A stretch of 64,000 bases of DNA from NCBI RefSeq assembly GCF_009604405.1, contig NZ_WEGK01000001.1, forward strand, positions 310,001 through 374,000, written 5' to 3'. The position numbers and the translations under genes are program-made. The notes under the pieces are model-generated. The model had not been told where the DNA came from, made no database searches, and saw only the letters and a program-made list of their open reading frames with translations. Origin of the DNA: Nocardia macrotermitis. GTDB taxonomy: Bacteria > Actinomycetota > Actinomycetes > Mycobacteriales > Mycobacteriaceae. Positions 33,815-42,841 of the stretch are shown one piece after another (the stretch's first letter is position 1; every line of letters begins with the position of its first letter).

Positions 33815-35379
33815 GCGATCAGAAGTCCGGCAAGCTGTGGGGTATCGGCCTGGGACCGGGTGATCCGGAACTGGTGACGGTCAAGGCCGCGCGCATCATC
33901 GGCGCGGCCGATGTCATCGCCTTCCACAGCGCGCGGCACGGCCGCAGCATCTCCCGCGCCATCGCCGCACCGTACATGCGTCCCGACCAGCTCGAGGAAC
34001 ATCTCGTCTATCCGGTGACGACCGAGACCACCGACCATCCGGGCGGTTATCAGGGCGCCATCGACGAGTTCTACGAACAGGCCGCGGCCACCCTCGCGAC
34101 CCATCTCGCGGCGGGCCGTTCGGTCGCGCTGCTGGCCGCCGGGGATCCGCTGTTCTACAGCTCGTACATGCATATGCACCGCCGCCTGGCCGACCGGTTC
34201 GACGCCGAGATCATCCCGGGCATCACCTCGGTCAGCGCCGCCTCGGCCGCGCTGGGCACCCCACTGGTGGAGGGCGATCAGGTGCTTACCGTGCTGCCCG
34301 GCACGCTGCCCCCCGAGGAGTTGACCCGTCGCCTGCGCGCGGCCGACGCGGCCGTGGTGATGAAGTTGGGTCGCACATATCCCGGTGTGCGACAGGCGCT
34401 TTCGGACGCCGGGCGGCTGGACGACGCGTACTACGTGGAGCGGGCCAGCACCGGGCGGCAGCGGGTGTTGCGCGCGGGCGAGGTGGATGCGGGCGAGGTG
34501 CCGTACTTCGCCATCACCGTCGTGCCGGGTCCGACGCCGACGACCGAGATTCCGCTCACCACAGCGGATTCCACGCGGTCGCAGCGCACCGGCAACCCGG
34601 AAAGTCAAGCGCCGCAGAATGATCGCGCATCGATCGGTGAGGTCGTGGTCGTCGGGCTCGGCCCCGGTTCACCGGACTGGACCAGCCCCGAGGTCGCCCG
34701 AACACTCTCCGAGGCAACGGATCTGGTCGGTTACACCACCTACGTCAATCGGGTGCCGATCCGTCCGGGGCAGCGCCGCCACGCCAGCGACAACCGCGTC
34801 GAGTCCGAACGCGCGGCCATGGCACTGGACCTGGCCAAACAGGGTGCGCGCGTCGCGGTCGTCTCCTCCGGCGACCCGGGCGTCTTCGCCATGGCCGCGG
34901 CGGTGATCGAGGAATCGGCCGATCCGCAGTGGCGCGAGGTACCGGTCCGCGTGCTGCCCGGGATGACCGCGGCCAGTGCGGTCGCGAGCCGGGTGGGCGC
35001 GCCGCTGGGACACGATTTCGCGATGATCTCGCTCTCGGACCGGCTCAAGCCGTGGGAGACCGTCGCCCAGCGCATCGCCGCGGTCGCCGCCGCCGATATG
35101 GCCATCGCGGTCTACAACCCGGCCTCCTCGCAACGCACCTGGCAGGTGGCCGCGCTGCGCGATCTGGTCCTGGAACACCGCAAACCCGATACGCCGGTGG
35201 TGCTGGGCCGCGACGTCGGCGGGCCGACCGAATCGGTGCGCGTGCTCACCCTGTCCGAACTCGACCCCGCCGAGGTCGACATGCGCACCCTGCTGATCAT
35301 CGGGGCCTCCACGACCACCGCGTTCGACACTCCGGCCGGTCCGCGGGTGTTCACCTCCCGGCGGTATGCGACCCCCTGA
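33811..35379 (+). CDS. cobIJ: Fused precorrin-2 C20- / precorrin-3B C17-methyltransferase CobIJ
   Basis: One 522-residue polypeptide with two SAM-dependent tetrapyrrole methyltransferase domains. The first (residues ~8-245, from [13 protein letters not shown], with GDPLFYSSY) is CobI, acting on precorrin-2 at C-20. A polar linker of about 35 residues follows. The second (from [14 protein letters not shown], with [11 protein letters not shown] and the [10 protein letters not shown] segment) is CobJ, acting on precorrin-3B at C-17 with ring contraction. The same fusion is known in mycobacteria. It is translated from an ATGA overlap with cobH. Confidence 0.95.
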   Translation: MSDQKSGKLWGIGLGPGDPELVTVKAARIIGAADVIAFHSARHGRSISRAIAAPYMRPDQLEEHLVYPVTTETTDHPGGYQGAIDEFYEQAAATLATHLAAGRSVALLAAGDPLFYSSYMHMHRRLADRFDAEIIPGITSVSAASAALGTPLVEGDQVLTVLPGTLPPEELTRRLRAADAAVVMKLGRTYPGVRQALSDAGRLDDAYYVERASTGRQRVLRAGEVDAGEVPYFAITVVPGPTPTTEIPLTTADSTRSQRTGNPESQAPQNDRASIGEVVVVGLGPGSPDWTSPEVARTLSEATDLVGYTTYVNRVPIRPGQRRHASDNRVESERAAMALDLAKQGARVAVVSSGDPGVFAMAAAVIEESADPQWREVPVRVLPGMTAASAVASRVGAPLGHDFAMISLSDRLKPWETVAQRIAAVAAADMAIAVYNPASSQRTWQVAALRDLVLEHRKPDTPVVLGRDVGGPTESVRVLTLSELDPAEVDMRTLLIIGASTTTAFDTPAGPRVFTSRRYATP

Positions 35380-35402
35380 ACGCGCTGCCCGATCCGCGCG
35401 TT
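35379..35402 (+). terminator. Hairpin after cobIJ
   Basis: AACGCGC and GCGCGTT form a seven-pair stem with a ten-base loop, immediately after the cobIJ stop. The 3' arm runs into TTAATATT, which may instead belong to the promoter of the next gene. Confidence 0.4.
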
Positions 35403-35440
35403 AATATTCCTATGTGGAACGTTGATGTGGAAGGTTGCAT

Positions 35441-35992
35441 ATGGCCGAGGGTGAATCGAAACGGGGTCTGAACTCGACCGCGGCCTCGCTGCTGGGTTTC
35501 CTGCACGAGGGGCCGATGGCCGGATGGGATCTGGTGAATCTGGCCCAGGTGCGGATCGGCGATTTCTGGACCATCACGCAGAGCCAGGTGTATCGCGAGC
35601 TGGCGGCGATGGACCGGATCGGCCTGGTCGAGAAGGGCGAGACCGGAATTCGCGAACGCACGCCGTATCGGATCACCGAGGCCGGACGGGAAGCGTTCGC
35701 GCAGTGGATAGCTCGCGATCCGGGCGCGGAGACCATCCGGGTGCCGCTGCTGCTGACGCTGGCGTTCGGGGAGTTCGTCGAGCCCGAGCGGTTGAACCGG
35801 ATCATCGCCGCCAATCGCACGATCCACGAGGAACGGCTAGAGCGTTATCTCGCGGGTATCGACGAGATGAAGTCCCGATGCGACAGGGCCACACTGGATT
35901 TCGGGATCGGGTACGAACGCGCGGTGCTGGAGTGGTTCGATCGGCTGCCGGGATTGCTGGCGCGGTCCGACCGTGATGAGCCTGTCGATTAG
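35441..35992 (+). CDS. PadR-family transcriptional regulator
   Basis: 183 residues. An N-terminal winged helix (SLLGFLHEGPMAGWDLVNLAQ ... SQVYRELAAMDRIGLVEKGE) is followed by a C-terminal helical dimerisation domain, the two-part PadR/Vir layout. ATG at 35441 has AAGG seven bases upstream. The short upstream region carries TTCC-TATG-TGGAA (35407-35419) and a second ATGTGGAA (35425-35432), which may be its own operator. It sits between the plus- and minus-strand arms of the cobalamin cluster; whether it controls them is unknown. Confidence 0.85.
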   Translation: MAEGESKRGLNSTAASLLGFLHEGPMAGWDLVNLAQVRIGDFWTITQSQVYRELAAMDRIGLVEKGETGIRERTPYRITEAGREAFAQWIARDPGAETIRVPLLLTLAFGEFVEPERLNRIIAANRTIHEERLERYLAGIDEMKSRCDRATLDFGIGYERAVLEWFDRLPGLLARSDRDEPVD

Positions 35993-36044
35993 CCGTTTCC
36001 CCACGGCCACAACATATTCCGGCTCTCCCGGGCCGAGAACGTGC

Positions 36045-36803
36045 TCACGGTAAGGCGCGCAGCCAATCCTCTGCGGCGGCAACCGATTCCGCGACCATCG
36101 CCCCTTCCGGCAGCGCCGGACGATCGATCATGAGGACCGGAATCCCGCAGGTCCGCGCCGCGAGCAGTTTGGCCACGGTCAACTCTCCCCCGCTGTCCTT
36201 GGTGACCAGCACCTCGATCCGATGTTCGGTCAGTAACCGAACCTCGTCCTCTACCGCGAAAGGTCCACGCGCCAGCAGTAATTCGTGATGCGGCGGCAGC
36301 GGCGCACTGGGCGGATCGATCGCGCGGATCAGAAACCACAGTGCGTCCAGGCGCGCGAACGCACCGGCCTCCTGACGCCCGATCGTCAGGAATACCCTGG
36401 ACCCCAACCCCTCGACCGCGTCCACCGCCGCCGCGATATCGGGAACCCGTATCCACCGATCACCCGGACGTTCCCGCCAACCCGGCCGACGCACGTGCAG
36501 CACCGGAAGATCCAGCGCAGCGGCTGCCGCGGCCGCATGCGCGGAGATGACACCCGCGAACGGATGAGTCGCATCGATCACCACGTCTATGGCGTTGTCG
36601 CCCAACCAGTTCCGCAGGCCGTCGACCCCGCCGAAACCACCGATCCGAACCGGCCCGACCGGCAACACCGGTTCCCGAACCCGGCCCGCGAGCGAGGACA
36701 CGACCTCGAATCCGCCCGCGCCACTCAACTTTTCGGCCAGCACCCGCGCCTCCCGGGTGCCGCCGAGGATCAGCACCCGGCGATCATCGGATCGCTCACT
36801 CAC
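36045..36803 (-). CDS. cobK: Precorrin-6A reductase CobK
   Basis: NADPH-dependent reduction of the precorrin-6A macrocycle. 252 residues with two Rossmann-like halves. The N-terminal LILGGTREARVLAEKL is the family signature, IDATHPFAGVISAHA follows, and the C-terminal half contains LVTKDSGGELTVAKLLAAR. GTG at 36803 overlaps the end of cobL by eight bases, so translation is coupled. In M. tuberculosis cobM lies between the two genes; here it does not. Confidence 0.95.
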   Translation of the reverse strand: MSERSDDRRVLILGGTREARVLAEKLSGAGGFEVVSSLAGRVREPVLPVGPVRIGGFGGVDGLRNWLGDNAIDVVIDATHPFAGVISAHAAAAAAALDLPVLHVRRPGWRERPGDRWIRVPDIAAAVDAVEGLGSRVFLTIGRQEAGAFARLDALWFLIRAIDPPSAPLPPHHELLLARGPFAVEDEVRLLTEHRIEVLVTKDSGGELTVAKLLAARTCGIPVLMIDRPALPEGAMVAESVAAAEDWLRALP

Positions 36804-38049
36804 CCTTCACCACTACCCACTGGGTGATGGGCAGATGCGGCCGCCACGCGGTGAATCCGCCGAGCGGTTCGGCGCGGTAGACCTGGAATCGGCTCAGCGC
36901 ACCGCCGAATTCGGCCGCCCAGGCATGCAACAGCGTCTCCGACTCCACGGTGACCGCGTTGACGACCAGTCGTCCGCCGGATCGCAGTCGCTCCCAACAG
37001 TTTTCGAACAGGCCCGGCTGGGTCAGCCCGCCCCCGAGGAATACCGCGTCGGGCGTGGGGAATTCGTCGTCCGACAGTTCCTCGAGCACCTCACCCAGGA
37101 CCGTGATCCCCGGGACGCCCAGGGCCAGCGCGTTCGCGGCGATCTGTCCGCGGCGAGCGCCGGATCGTTCGAAAGTGATGGCGCGACAGGACGGATGGGT
37201 GCGGCACCATTCGATGGCGATGGTGCCCGAACCGCCGCCGATATCCCACAGCAACTCGCCCGGGGAGGGCGCGAGCGCGGCCAGGGACAGGGTGCGCACC
37301 TCACGTTTGGTGAGCTGGCCGTCGCCGCCGTAGACCCCGTCCGGCAGTCCCGGAATCCTGGTCAGCCGCGGTACGGCCGGATCGGCCACGCAGTCCAGGG
37401 CCACGATGTTGAGCCGATCACCCGGCGGTTCGGACCAGTCCGCCACGATGCCCGAGACCGTACGCTCGGCGGGGCCGCCGAGTTGTTCCAGCACGGTCAT
37501 CCGGGATGCGCCGAAACCGTTGCCCGACAGCAGTTTCGCGAGTTCGGCCGGGGTGCGATCATGTTCGCTCAGCACCAGGATGCGGCGGCGGTGGGCCAGT
37601 TCCGGCAGCACCGTCTCGATCGGCCGTCCCACGGCGGTGACCACCGAGATCTCCGCCAGACCCCAGCCGAGCCGGGCGCAGGCCAGACTCGCCGAGGACG
37701 GTTGCGGCAGCACCCGAAGTGCTTGCGGCCCCAGCAGTTTCGCCAACGACACCCCGATGCCGTAGAACATCGGATCACCGCTGGCGAGCACACAGACACG
37801 CCGATCACGGTGCGCGGCAAGCAGATCCGCGAGTGCGGGCAACAGCGGTGAGGGCCACGGCAGCCGTTCGGGCCCGCCCGAGGGGATCATCGCCAGCTGC
37901 CGGTACGACCCCAGCACCACATCGGCCCGCTCGACCGCCGTGCGCGCGGCCGCGCCGAGCCCGTCCCAGCCGTCCGCACCGATGCCCACCACCGCGATCG
38001 GCGACCGGACGGGCCACGGTTCCATGCCCACCCCCGGAGCCCCGCTCAT
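36796..38049 (-). CDS. cobL: Precorrin-6Y C5,15-methyltransferase (decarboxylating) CobL
   Basis: A bifunctional enzyme that methylates precorrin-6B at C-5 and C-15 and removes the acetate side chain. 417 residues. The N-terminal CobE-type domain starts at VVGIGADGWDGL and has LASGDPMFYGIG. The C-terminal CobT-like domain contains the SAM-binding LWDIGGGSGTIAIEW and ends with the strand LPITQWVVVKGE. The start overlaps the SDR stop by four bases and the end overlaps cobK by eight, making a tight SDR-cobL-cobK operon. Confidence 0.95.
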   Translation of the reverse strand: MSGAPGVGMEPWPVRSPIAVVGIGADGWDGLGAAARTAVERADVVLGSYRQLAMIPSGGPERLPWPSPLLPALADLLAAHRDRRVCVLASGDPMFYGIGVSLAKLLGPQALRVLPQPSSASLACARLGWGLAEISVVTAVGRPIETVLPELAHRRRILVLSEHDRTPAELAKLLSGNGFGASRMTVLEQLGGPAERTVSGIVADWSEPPGDRLNIVALDCVADPAVPRLTRIPGLPDGVYGGDGQLTKREVRTLSLAALAPSPGELLWDIGGGSGTIAIEWCRTHPSCRAITFERSGARRGQIAANALALGVPGITVLGEVLEELSDDEFPTPDAVFLGGGLTQPGLFENCWERLRSGGRLVVNAVTVESETLLHAWAAEFGGALSRFQVYRAEPLGGFTAWRPHLPITQWVVVKGE

Positions 38050-38807
38050 CGCGGCAACCGCCGCCAGACCGATCGGGGCAGGAATCGCACCGCGAAATAG
38101 ATCGGCCGCATCATCGCCGGGGCCCAGGCGATTTCGCGCCGGGACCGCAATGCCGCGACGACCACGTCGGCGACCTGGCCGGGCCGCACCGAGAACGGCG
38201 CGGGCTCCATGCCCTCGGTCATCCGCCCGATGACGAAGCCGGAACGCACCAGCAGCAGATGAATTCCGGTGCCGTGCAACGCATCCGCTAGTCCGGTGGC
38301 GAATCCGTCCAGGCCCGCCTTACCCGACCCGTACACGTAGTTGGCCCGCCGGACCCGGAACCCGGCGACGGAGCTGAACACCACCAGCTGTCCGCTCCCC
38401 TGTGCGCGCAGCAGGGTGGCCAGCGTCGTCAGAATGTTGACCTGCGCGAGGAAATCGGTCTGCAACACCGCGACCGCCGCCGCCGGATCCTGTTCGGCGC
38501 GTTCCTGATCGCCGAGTACGCCGAAGGCCAGCACGGCCACGCCGATCCGGCCGTGTTCGGCGGTGAGCTTGTCCAGCAGCGGCTGATGCGAGGGCAGATC
38601 GTCGGCGTCGAACTCCACGCTGTGCACCGCCGCCGCGCCCGCACGATCGAGCGCGGCGCGTTCGTCGGCCAGATCGGCGCTGCGCCGCGCGGCCAGGATC
38701 ACCACCCGGTCCCGCGCCATCCGCTCCACGATCTCCAGGCCGATCTCGCTGCGCCCGCCCAGCAGGACGATCGCGCCCTCGTCGACATCCCGTGCCCGCA
38801 TACCCAT
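38046..38807 (-). CDS. SDR-family protein upstream of cobL (Rv2073c-like)
   Basis: About 253 residues, a short-chain dehydrogenase with an altered nucleotide-binding loop (LLGGRSEIGLEI instead of TGxxxGIG), VFSSVAGF for the serine region and YVYGSGKAG as YxxxK. Homologues lie next to cobL in mycobacteria, so the linkage is conserved, but no cobalamin-pathway role is established. The related DprE2-type reductases act on decaprenyl-phosphate sugars. Two in-frame ATGs (38807, 38801) fit the leaderless pattern; 38807 is used. Confidence 0.85.
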   Translation of the reverse strand: MGMRARDVDEGAIVLLGGRSEIGLEIVERMARDRVVILAARRSADLADERAALDRAGAAAVHSVEFDADDLPSHQPLLDKLTAEHGRIGVAVLAFGVLGDQERAEQDPAAAVAVLQTDFLAQVNILTTLATLLRAQGSGQLVVFSSVAGFRVRRANYVYGSGKAGLDGFATGLADALHGTGIHLLLVRSGFVIGRMTEGMEPAPFSVRPGQVADVVVAALRSRREIAWAPAMMRPIYFAVRFLPRSVWRRLPR

Positions 38808-38895
38808 GGCGCACAGTCTGCCACCGCCGCCGCGACGAACCGGACAGCTGGGTGCGGTCGGGTCCCTCGGATGCGGACACCACATCGCGGATTGT

Positions 38896-38901
38896 TAGCG
38901 T
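38896..38901 (+). promoter_or_regulatory. -10 element TAGCGT for a leaderless gene
   Basis: TAGCGT followed by seven bases and then ATG at 38909, with no ribosome site. Confidence 0.55.
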
Positions 38902-38908
38902 CACATCC

Positions 38909-39316
38909 ATGACCAGCACCGACGCACGTATCGCCCTGTCCGCGGCCGCCCTCGGATTCGTCGCCGAGCGGCATCTGGCCACCCTGACCACACTCCGCGC
39001 GGACGGCACCCCGCACATGGTGCCGATCGGCTTCACCTGGGACCAGGACTGCGGCATCGTCCGGATCATCACCTCCGGCGATACGGTCAAGGCCCGCAAC
39101 GTCCGCCGCACCGGCTACGCCGCCGTCAGCCAGGTCGACGGCGCCCGCTGGCTGACCCTCGAGGGCCCCGCGGAGATCCTCACCGACCCCGAGGCGGTCC
39201 TGGAAGGCGAGCGCCGCTACGCCGAGCGCTACCGCACCCCGCGCGTCAATCCCGCCCGCGTCGTCATCGCCATCCGGCCCACTCGACTACTGAGCGGAGC
39301 GGCCCTGCGCGACTGA
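38909..39316 (+). CDS. PPOX-class F420-dependent reductase (Rv2074-like)
   Basis: 135-residue split barrel protein. Landmarks are FVAERHLATLTTLRADGTPHMVPI, DTVKARNVRRTGYAAVSQVDG and the LEGPAEIL strand. By order next to the SDR-cobL-cobK genes it corresponds to M. tuberculosis Rv2074, reported as an F420H2-dependent biliverdin reductase. A tetrapyrrole-related substrate beside a cobalamin cluster would be reasonable, but this is inference. It is divergent from the SDR gene across about 100 bases and appears leaderless. Confidence 0.85.
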   Translation: MTSTDARIALSAAALGFVAERHLATLTTLRADGTPHMVPIGFTWDQDCGIVRIITSGDTVKARNVRRTGYAAVSQVDGARWLTLEGPAEILTDPEAVLEGERRYAERYRTPRVNPARVVIAIRPTRLLSGAALRD

Positions 39317-39565
39317 GCGGCCTCCGCGCGGCCGAGCGGCGTTCATACGATCGCCCGCGTCGGCCGAAGAACGTGGCTCGGACGGAAACCGTTGAAGCGC
39401 AAGCCATCAGCGGTCAGGCCGATGGTCACACGAGCAACCGGGCGGAACGCTTCCCACCGTGCGAAAAGATTCCCGAACTGCACGACAGACCTGATCCCGG
39501 CCAGGTTCGCATCCGACCTGACGGCTTCCGGTCGATACCGACCGTTACACGTTCACAAGCCGAGG

Positions 39566-40693
39566 TCAGAGCGCGGTCAGGCCGTGCGGGCGCTTGTTGA
39601 CCGACTCGCAGCCGTCCTCGGTGACGATGACGATGTCCTCGATGCGGGCGCCCCACTCGCCCGGGAAGTAGATCCCGGGCTCGATGCTGAACGCCATGCC
39701 CGGTTCGAGCACGATGTCGTTACCGGCGACGATGTAGGGCTCCTCGTGTACCGACAGGCCGATGCCGTGTCCGGTGCGGTGGATGAAGGCATCGCCAAAT
39801 CCGGCTCGCACCAACACATTTCGCGCGGCGGCGTCGACGGATTCGGCGGTCACACCGGGGCGCACGGATGCGACGGCCGCGGCCTGGGCCTGTTCCAGGA
39901 TCGCGATGCGTTCGGCGATCTCGGGATCGGGCGCGCCGACGGCGTAGGTGCGGGTGGAGTCGGAGTTGTAGCCGGGTGCGACCGGGCCCCCGATGTCCAC
40001 GACCACGATGTCGCCGGATTCGATCACACGGTCGGAGTGCTCGTGATGCGGAATCGCGCCGTTCGGGCCGCTGCCCACGATCACGAATTCGGGCTTGGTA
40101 TGCCCCTCCTCGACGATCGCGGCCGCGATATCGTCTGCCACCTCTTCCTCGGTCCGCCCGGCCTGCAACCACTCCCCGACCCGCGCGTGCACGCGATCGA
40201 TGGCTGCCCCCGCGCGGCGCAGCGCCTCGATCTCGCTGGCGTCCTTACGCATTCGCAATTCGCGCAGCACGGGCGTCGCCGACACCGGCAGCGCGTTGAG
40301 CACGTCCGCGATCGGCAGCAGATGCAGTGCGGGCATATTGTCGGCGACCGCGACCCGCGCACCGGCGTTGAGCGTCGCCTTGACGGTCTGGTACGGATTC
40401 ACCCCGTCGACCCAGTCCACGAGTTGCACGCCGAGCGCGTCGGCCGCGGAATCCGCCAGACCCGCCGCCTCCAGTTTCGGCACGACCACCGACGGCGTCT
40501 CGCCGCTGGCGGGCACCACCAGACAGGTGAGCCGCTCGAACGACTGCGCGCGCGACCCGATCAGATACTCCAGATCCGGCCCCGGGGTGATCAGCAACGC
40601 GTCCAGATGCGCGGCCCGAACCAGCTGCGCCGCCCGCTCCAACCGGCTTCCGTACACCTCGGCCTCGAACCGTGATTCCGTATGCGCGCTCAT
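39566..40693 (-). CDS. M24-family aminopeptidase/dipeptidase (PepE/PepQ-like)
   Basis: 375-residue metallopeptidase with a creatinase-like N-terminal domain and a pita-bread catalytic domain. The five metal ligands are visible: D in VVVDIGG, D in NSDSTRT, H in [10 protein letters not shown] in [11 protein letters not shown] and E in RIEDIVIV. It most likely cleaves Xaa-Pro or other dipeptides in the cytosol. ATG at 40693 is preferred over the longer frame. The position matches Rv2089c (pepE) of M. tuberculosis, with the divergent exonuclease gene as neighbour. Confidence 0.92.
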   Translation of the reverse strand: MSAHTESRFEAEVYGSRLERAAQLVRAAHLDALLITPGPDLEYLIGSRAQSFERLTCLVVPASGETPSVVVPKLEAAGLADSAADALGVQLVDWVDGVNPYQTVKATLNAGARVAVADNMPALHLLPIADVLNALPVSATPVLRELRMRKDASEIEALRRAGAAIDRVHARVGEWLQAGRTEEEVADDIAAAIVEEGHTKPEFVIVGSGPNGAIPHHEHSDRVIESGDIVVVDIGGPVAPGYNSDSTRTYAVGAPDPEIAERIAILEQAQAAAVASVRPGVTAESVDAAARNVLVRAGFGDAFIHRTGHGIGLSVHEEPYIVAGNDIVLEPGMAFSIEPGIYFPGEWGARIEDIVIVTEDGCESVNKRPHGLTAL

Positions 40694-40770
40694 GATCGAC
40701 AACGGTACGCGCCCCGGCCGACCGCGACGCGGGCAACAGCGCAGGAGCCCGGCCTGTCGGACCCACCGGG

Positions 40771-40776
40771 TAGCGT
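40771..40776 (+). promoter_or_regulatory. -10 element TAGCGT before the exonuclease gene
   Basis: TAGCGT lies eight bases before ATG at 40785; no ribosome site is seen. Confidence 0.5.
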
Positions 40777-40784
40777 CTGCGACC

Positions 40785-41762
40785 ATGACCTCACCCGCCC
40801 GCGGTCCGCTGCTGCTGCTCGACGGTGCCAGCCTGTGGTTCCGCGCCTTCTACGCGATCCCGGAGAAGATCACCGCGCCCAGCGGCCAACCGGTCAACGC
40901 ACTGCGCGGTTTCACCGATATGGTGGCGGCGCTGATCACCAAACACGCCCCGTCACGGCTGGTGGTCTGCCTGGACCTGAACTGGCGTCCGCAGTTCCGG
41001 GTGGATCTGGTCCCCTCGTACAAGGCCCACCGGCTCGACGATTCGGCGGGCGCGGCCCCCGGTGCCGAGGAGGTTCCCGACAACCTCACCCCCCAGGTCG
41101 ACATGATCCTGGAGGTACTGGAGGCCGCCGGTATCGCCACGGCGGGCGCGGCCGGACTCGAGGCCGACGATGTGATCGGCACCCTGGCCACCCGCGAGTC
41201 CACCGACGAGGTCATCGTCGTCAGCGGTGACCGCGATCTGCTCCAACTGGTCCGCGACACCCCGCGACCACCCGTCCGGGTCTTCTACGTGGGTCGCGGC
41301 CTGGCCAAGGCCGAACTGTTCGGTCCCGCCGAGGTTTCCGCGAAATACGGTGTCCCCCAGGAGAACGCGGGCCCCGCCTACGCCGATATGGCCACCCTCC
41401 GCGGCGACGCCTCCGACGGCCTCCCCGGCGTGGCGGGCATCGGCGACAAATCCGCCGCCACCCTGATCACCCGCTTCGGCACCCTGGAAGCACTGATCGC
41501 CGCCGCCTCGAACCCGAACGCCGAACTGGCCCAAGGCATCCGGAACAAACTCAGCACGGCCCACGCCTACCTCGAGGCCGCCGCTCCCGTGGTGCGAGTG
41601 GTCCGCGACGCCGAGGTGACCCTCTCCCGCCCCGACGCTCTCCCCAGCACGCCCGCCACCCCCGACCGCCTGAGCACCCTCGCCACCACCTACAACGCCG
41701 AAAGCCCCGTCAAGCGCCTCGTCACCGCACTCGAAACCAACCCCGCGCACGCGCCGACGTAA
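40785..41762 (+). CDS. 5'-3' exonuclease (PolA N-terminal domain-like, FEN family)
   Basis: 325 residues, a stand-alone flap/5'-3' exonuclease. Metal-binding acidic residues appear in [39 protein letters not shown] and [12 protein letters not shown]. The helix-hairpin-helix follows at [17 protein letters not shown]. The length fits a complete PIN plus H3TH fold. The position matches Rv2090 of M. tuberculosis. Confidence 0.93.
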   Translation: MTSPARGPLLLLDGASLWFRAFYAIPEKITAPSGQPVNALRGFTDMVAALITKHAPSRLVVCLDLNWRPQFRVDLVPSYKAHRLDDSAGAAPGAEEVPDNLTPQVDMILEVLEAAGIATAGAAGLEADDVIGTLATRESTDEVIVVSGDRDLLQLVRDTPRPPVRVFYVGRGLAKAELFGPAEVSAKYGVPQENAGPAYADMATLRGDASDGLPGVAGIGDKSAATLITRFGTLEALIAAASNPNAELAQGIRNKLSTAHAYLEAAAPVVRVVRDAEVTLSRPDALPSTPATPDRLSTLATTYNAESPVKRLVTALETNPAHAPT

Positions 41763-41994
41763 TCGTTCGGCGGCATCGGGCGCTCACACGTCCCGACACC
41801 TCACGATGCACCGATCACACTGAAACCATCACGCCGACAACAGAAATTCGGCGCGGCTCGCCCCCACATTCTCGAAACGCACGGACCCGAGCCTGCGATT
41901 CCGGCGTGCGACGACGAGCCACGCGGTACCGACGACCCGGCCGGAGCAACGCGGAGACGAGCACTCCCGCACCTACTCCGGCACCGGGCACGCC
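41763..41994. other. Intergenic region between convergent genes
   Basis: 232 bases downstream of both the exonuclease and the DUF4333 gene. I see no open frame with a start signal, no strong hairpin and no repeat. Confidence 0.5.
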
Positions 41995-42711
41995 TCAGTT
42001 CGGCCGCCCCACCTCATAGGTCCCGTCCGACTTGGTGATCTTGATGGTCACACTCTTCTGCTCGCCGCCCACCTTCATCGAGCAGGTGAAAGTCTTCCCG
42101 ACCTTCACTTCCTGCCCCGCCGGGCAACTCACGTTCTGCACGTCATCGATCCCGTAGGAGTCCTTCAGCACCTTCTGCACCCCGGACTGCACCGCACTGC
42201 TGTCCAGCTTGTCGCTGCCGAGGAAGACGACGGCCAGCACGACAGCCACCACGATCACGACCACCACACCGATACCGCCACCGATGAGCAGCCCGCGCCG
42301 CGACTTCTTGCCGCCGGTGGTCTGTAGCTGCGGTTCCTGACTCCACTGCCCGGACTGATTCCACTGCTGCGGTTGCTGCGGCGGCTGCCCCCACTGCTGC
42401 TGGGTCGCCTCCCACGGCTGCGCCTGCGCGGGCTGCTGCTGTGGCCACGAGGTCCCGCTGCCCTGCGCCCACTGCTGTCCGGCGGGCTGCTGACCACCCC
42501 ACTGCTGGGTGGGATCGGCATTGCCGGTGGACTGCGGCGGCCAGGAGGTCTGCCCCGGCTGACTCCACTGCTGTTGCTGACCGGCCGGTTGCTGACCACC
42601 CCACTGCTGGGTCGGGTCGGCGGGCTGCTGACCGGTCCACTGCTGTGTCGGATCGCTACTGTGTCCCTCCCCTGGACCAGGGGTATCGTTCGGTCCAAAC
42701 GGGCCGCTCAT
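41995..42711 (-). CDS. DUF4333 membrane protein with Gln/Trp/Pro-rich N-terminus
   Basis: 238 residues. Residues ~15-130 form a low-complexity cytoplasmic region with three copies of a DPTQQWxGQQPA unit and further QQW repeats. A basic stop-transfer KKSRRG and one hydrophobic helix (GIGVVVVIVVAVVLAVVFL) follow. The outer C-terminal ~75 residues are a DUF4333 domain with two cysteines (SCPAGQEVKVGKTFTCSMKV) that probably form a disulfide. The position matches Rv2091c. The function is unknown; similar layouts are seen in actinobacterial envelope proteins. Confidence 0.85.
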   Translation of the reverse strand: MSGPFGPNDTPGPGEGHSSDPTQQWTGQQPADPTQQWGGQQPAGQQQQWSQPGQTSWPPQSTGNADPTQQWGGQQPAGQQWAQGSGTSWPQQQPAQAQPWEATQQQWGQPPQQPQQWNQSGQWSQEPQLQTTGGKKSRRGLLIGGGIGVVVVIVVAVVLAVVFLGSDKLDSSAVQSGVQKVLKDSYGIDDVQNVSCPAGQEVKVGKTFTCSMKVGGEQKSVTIKITKSDGTYEVGRPN

Positions 42712-42841
42712 CTGCCTGCCTCCACTCGTCGTCGTACACACGCTTGCCCCCCCGCGTGAGGTCGTCAGTCGCTCACCACGGTCGGTACTCGCAAGCATCA
42801 AATCACAGTTCGACACCCGCTGTGTCCATTGGCATGGGCTC

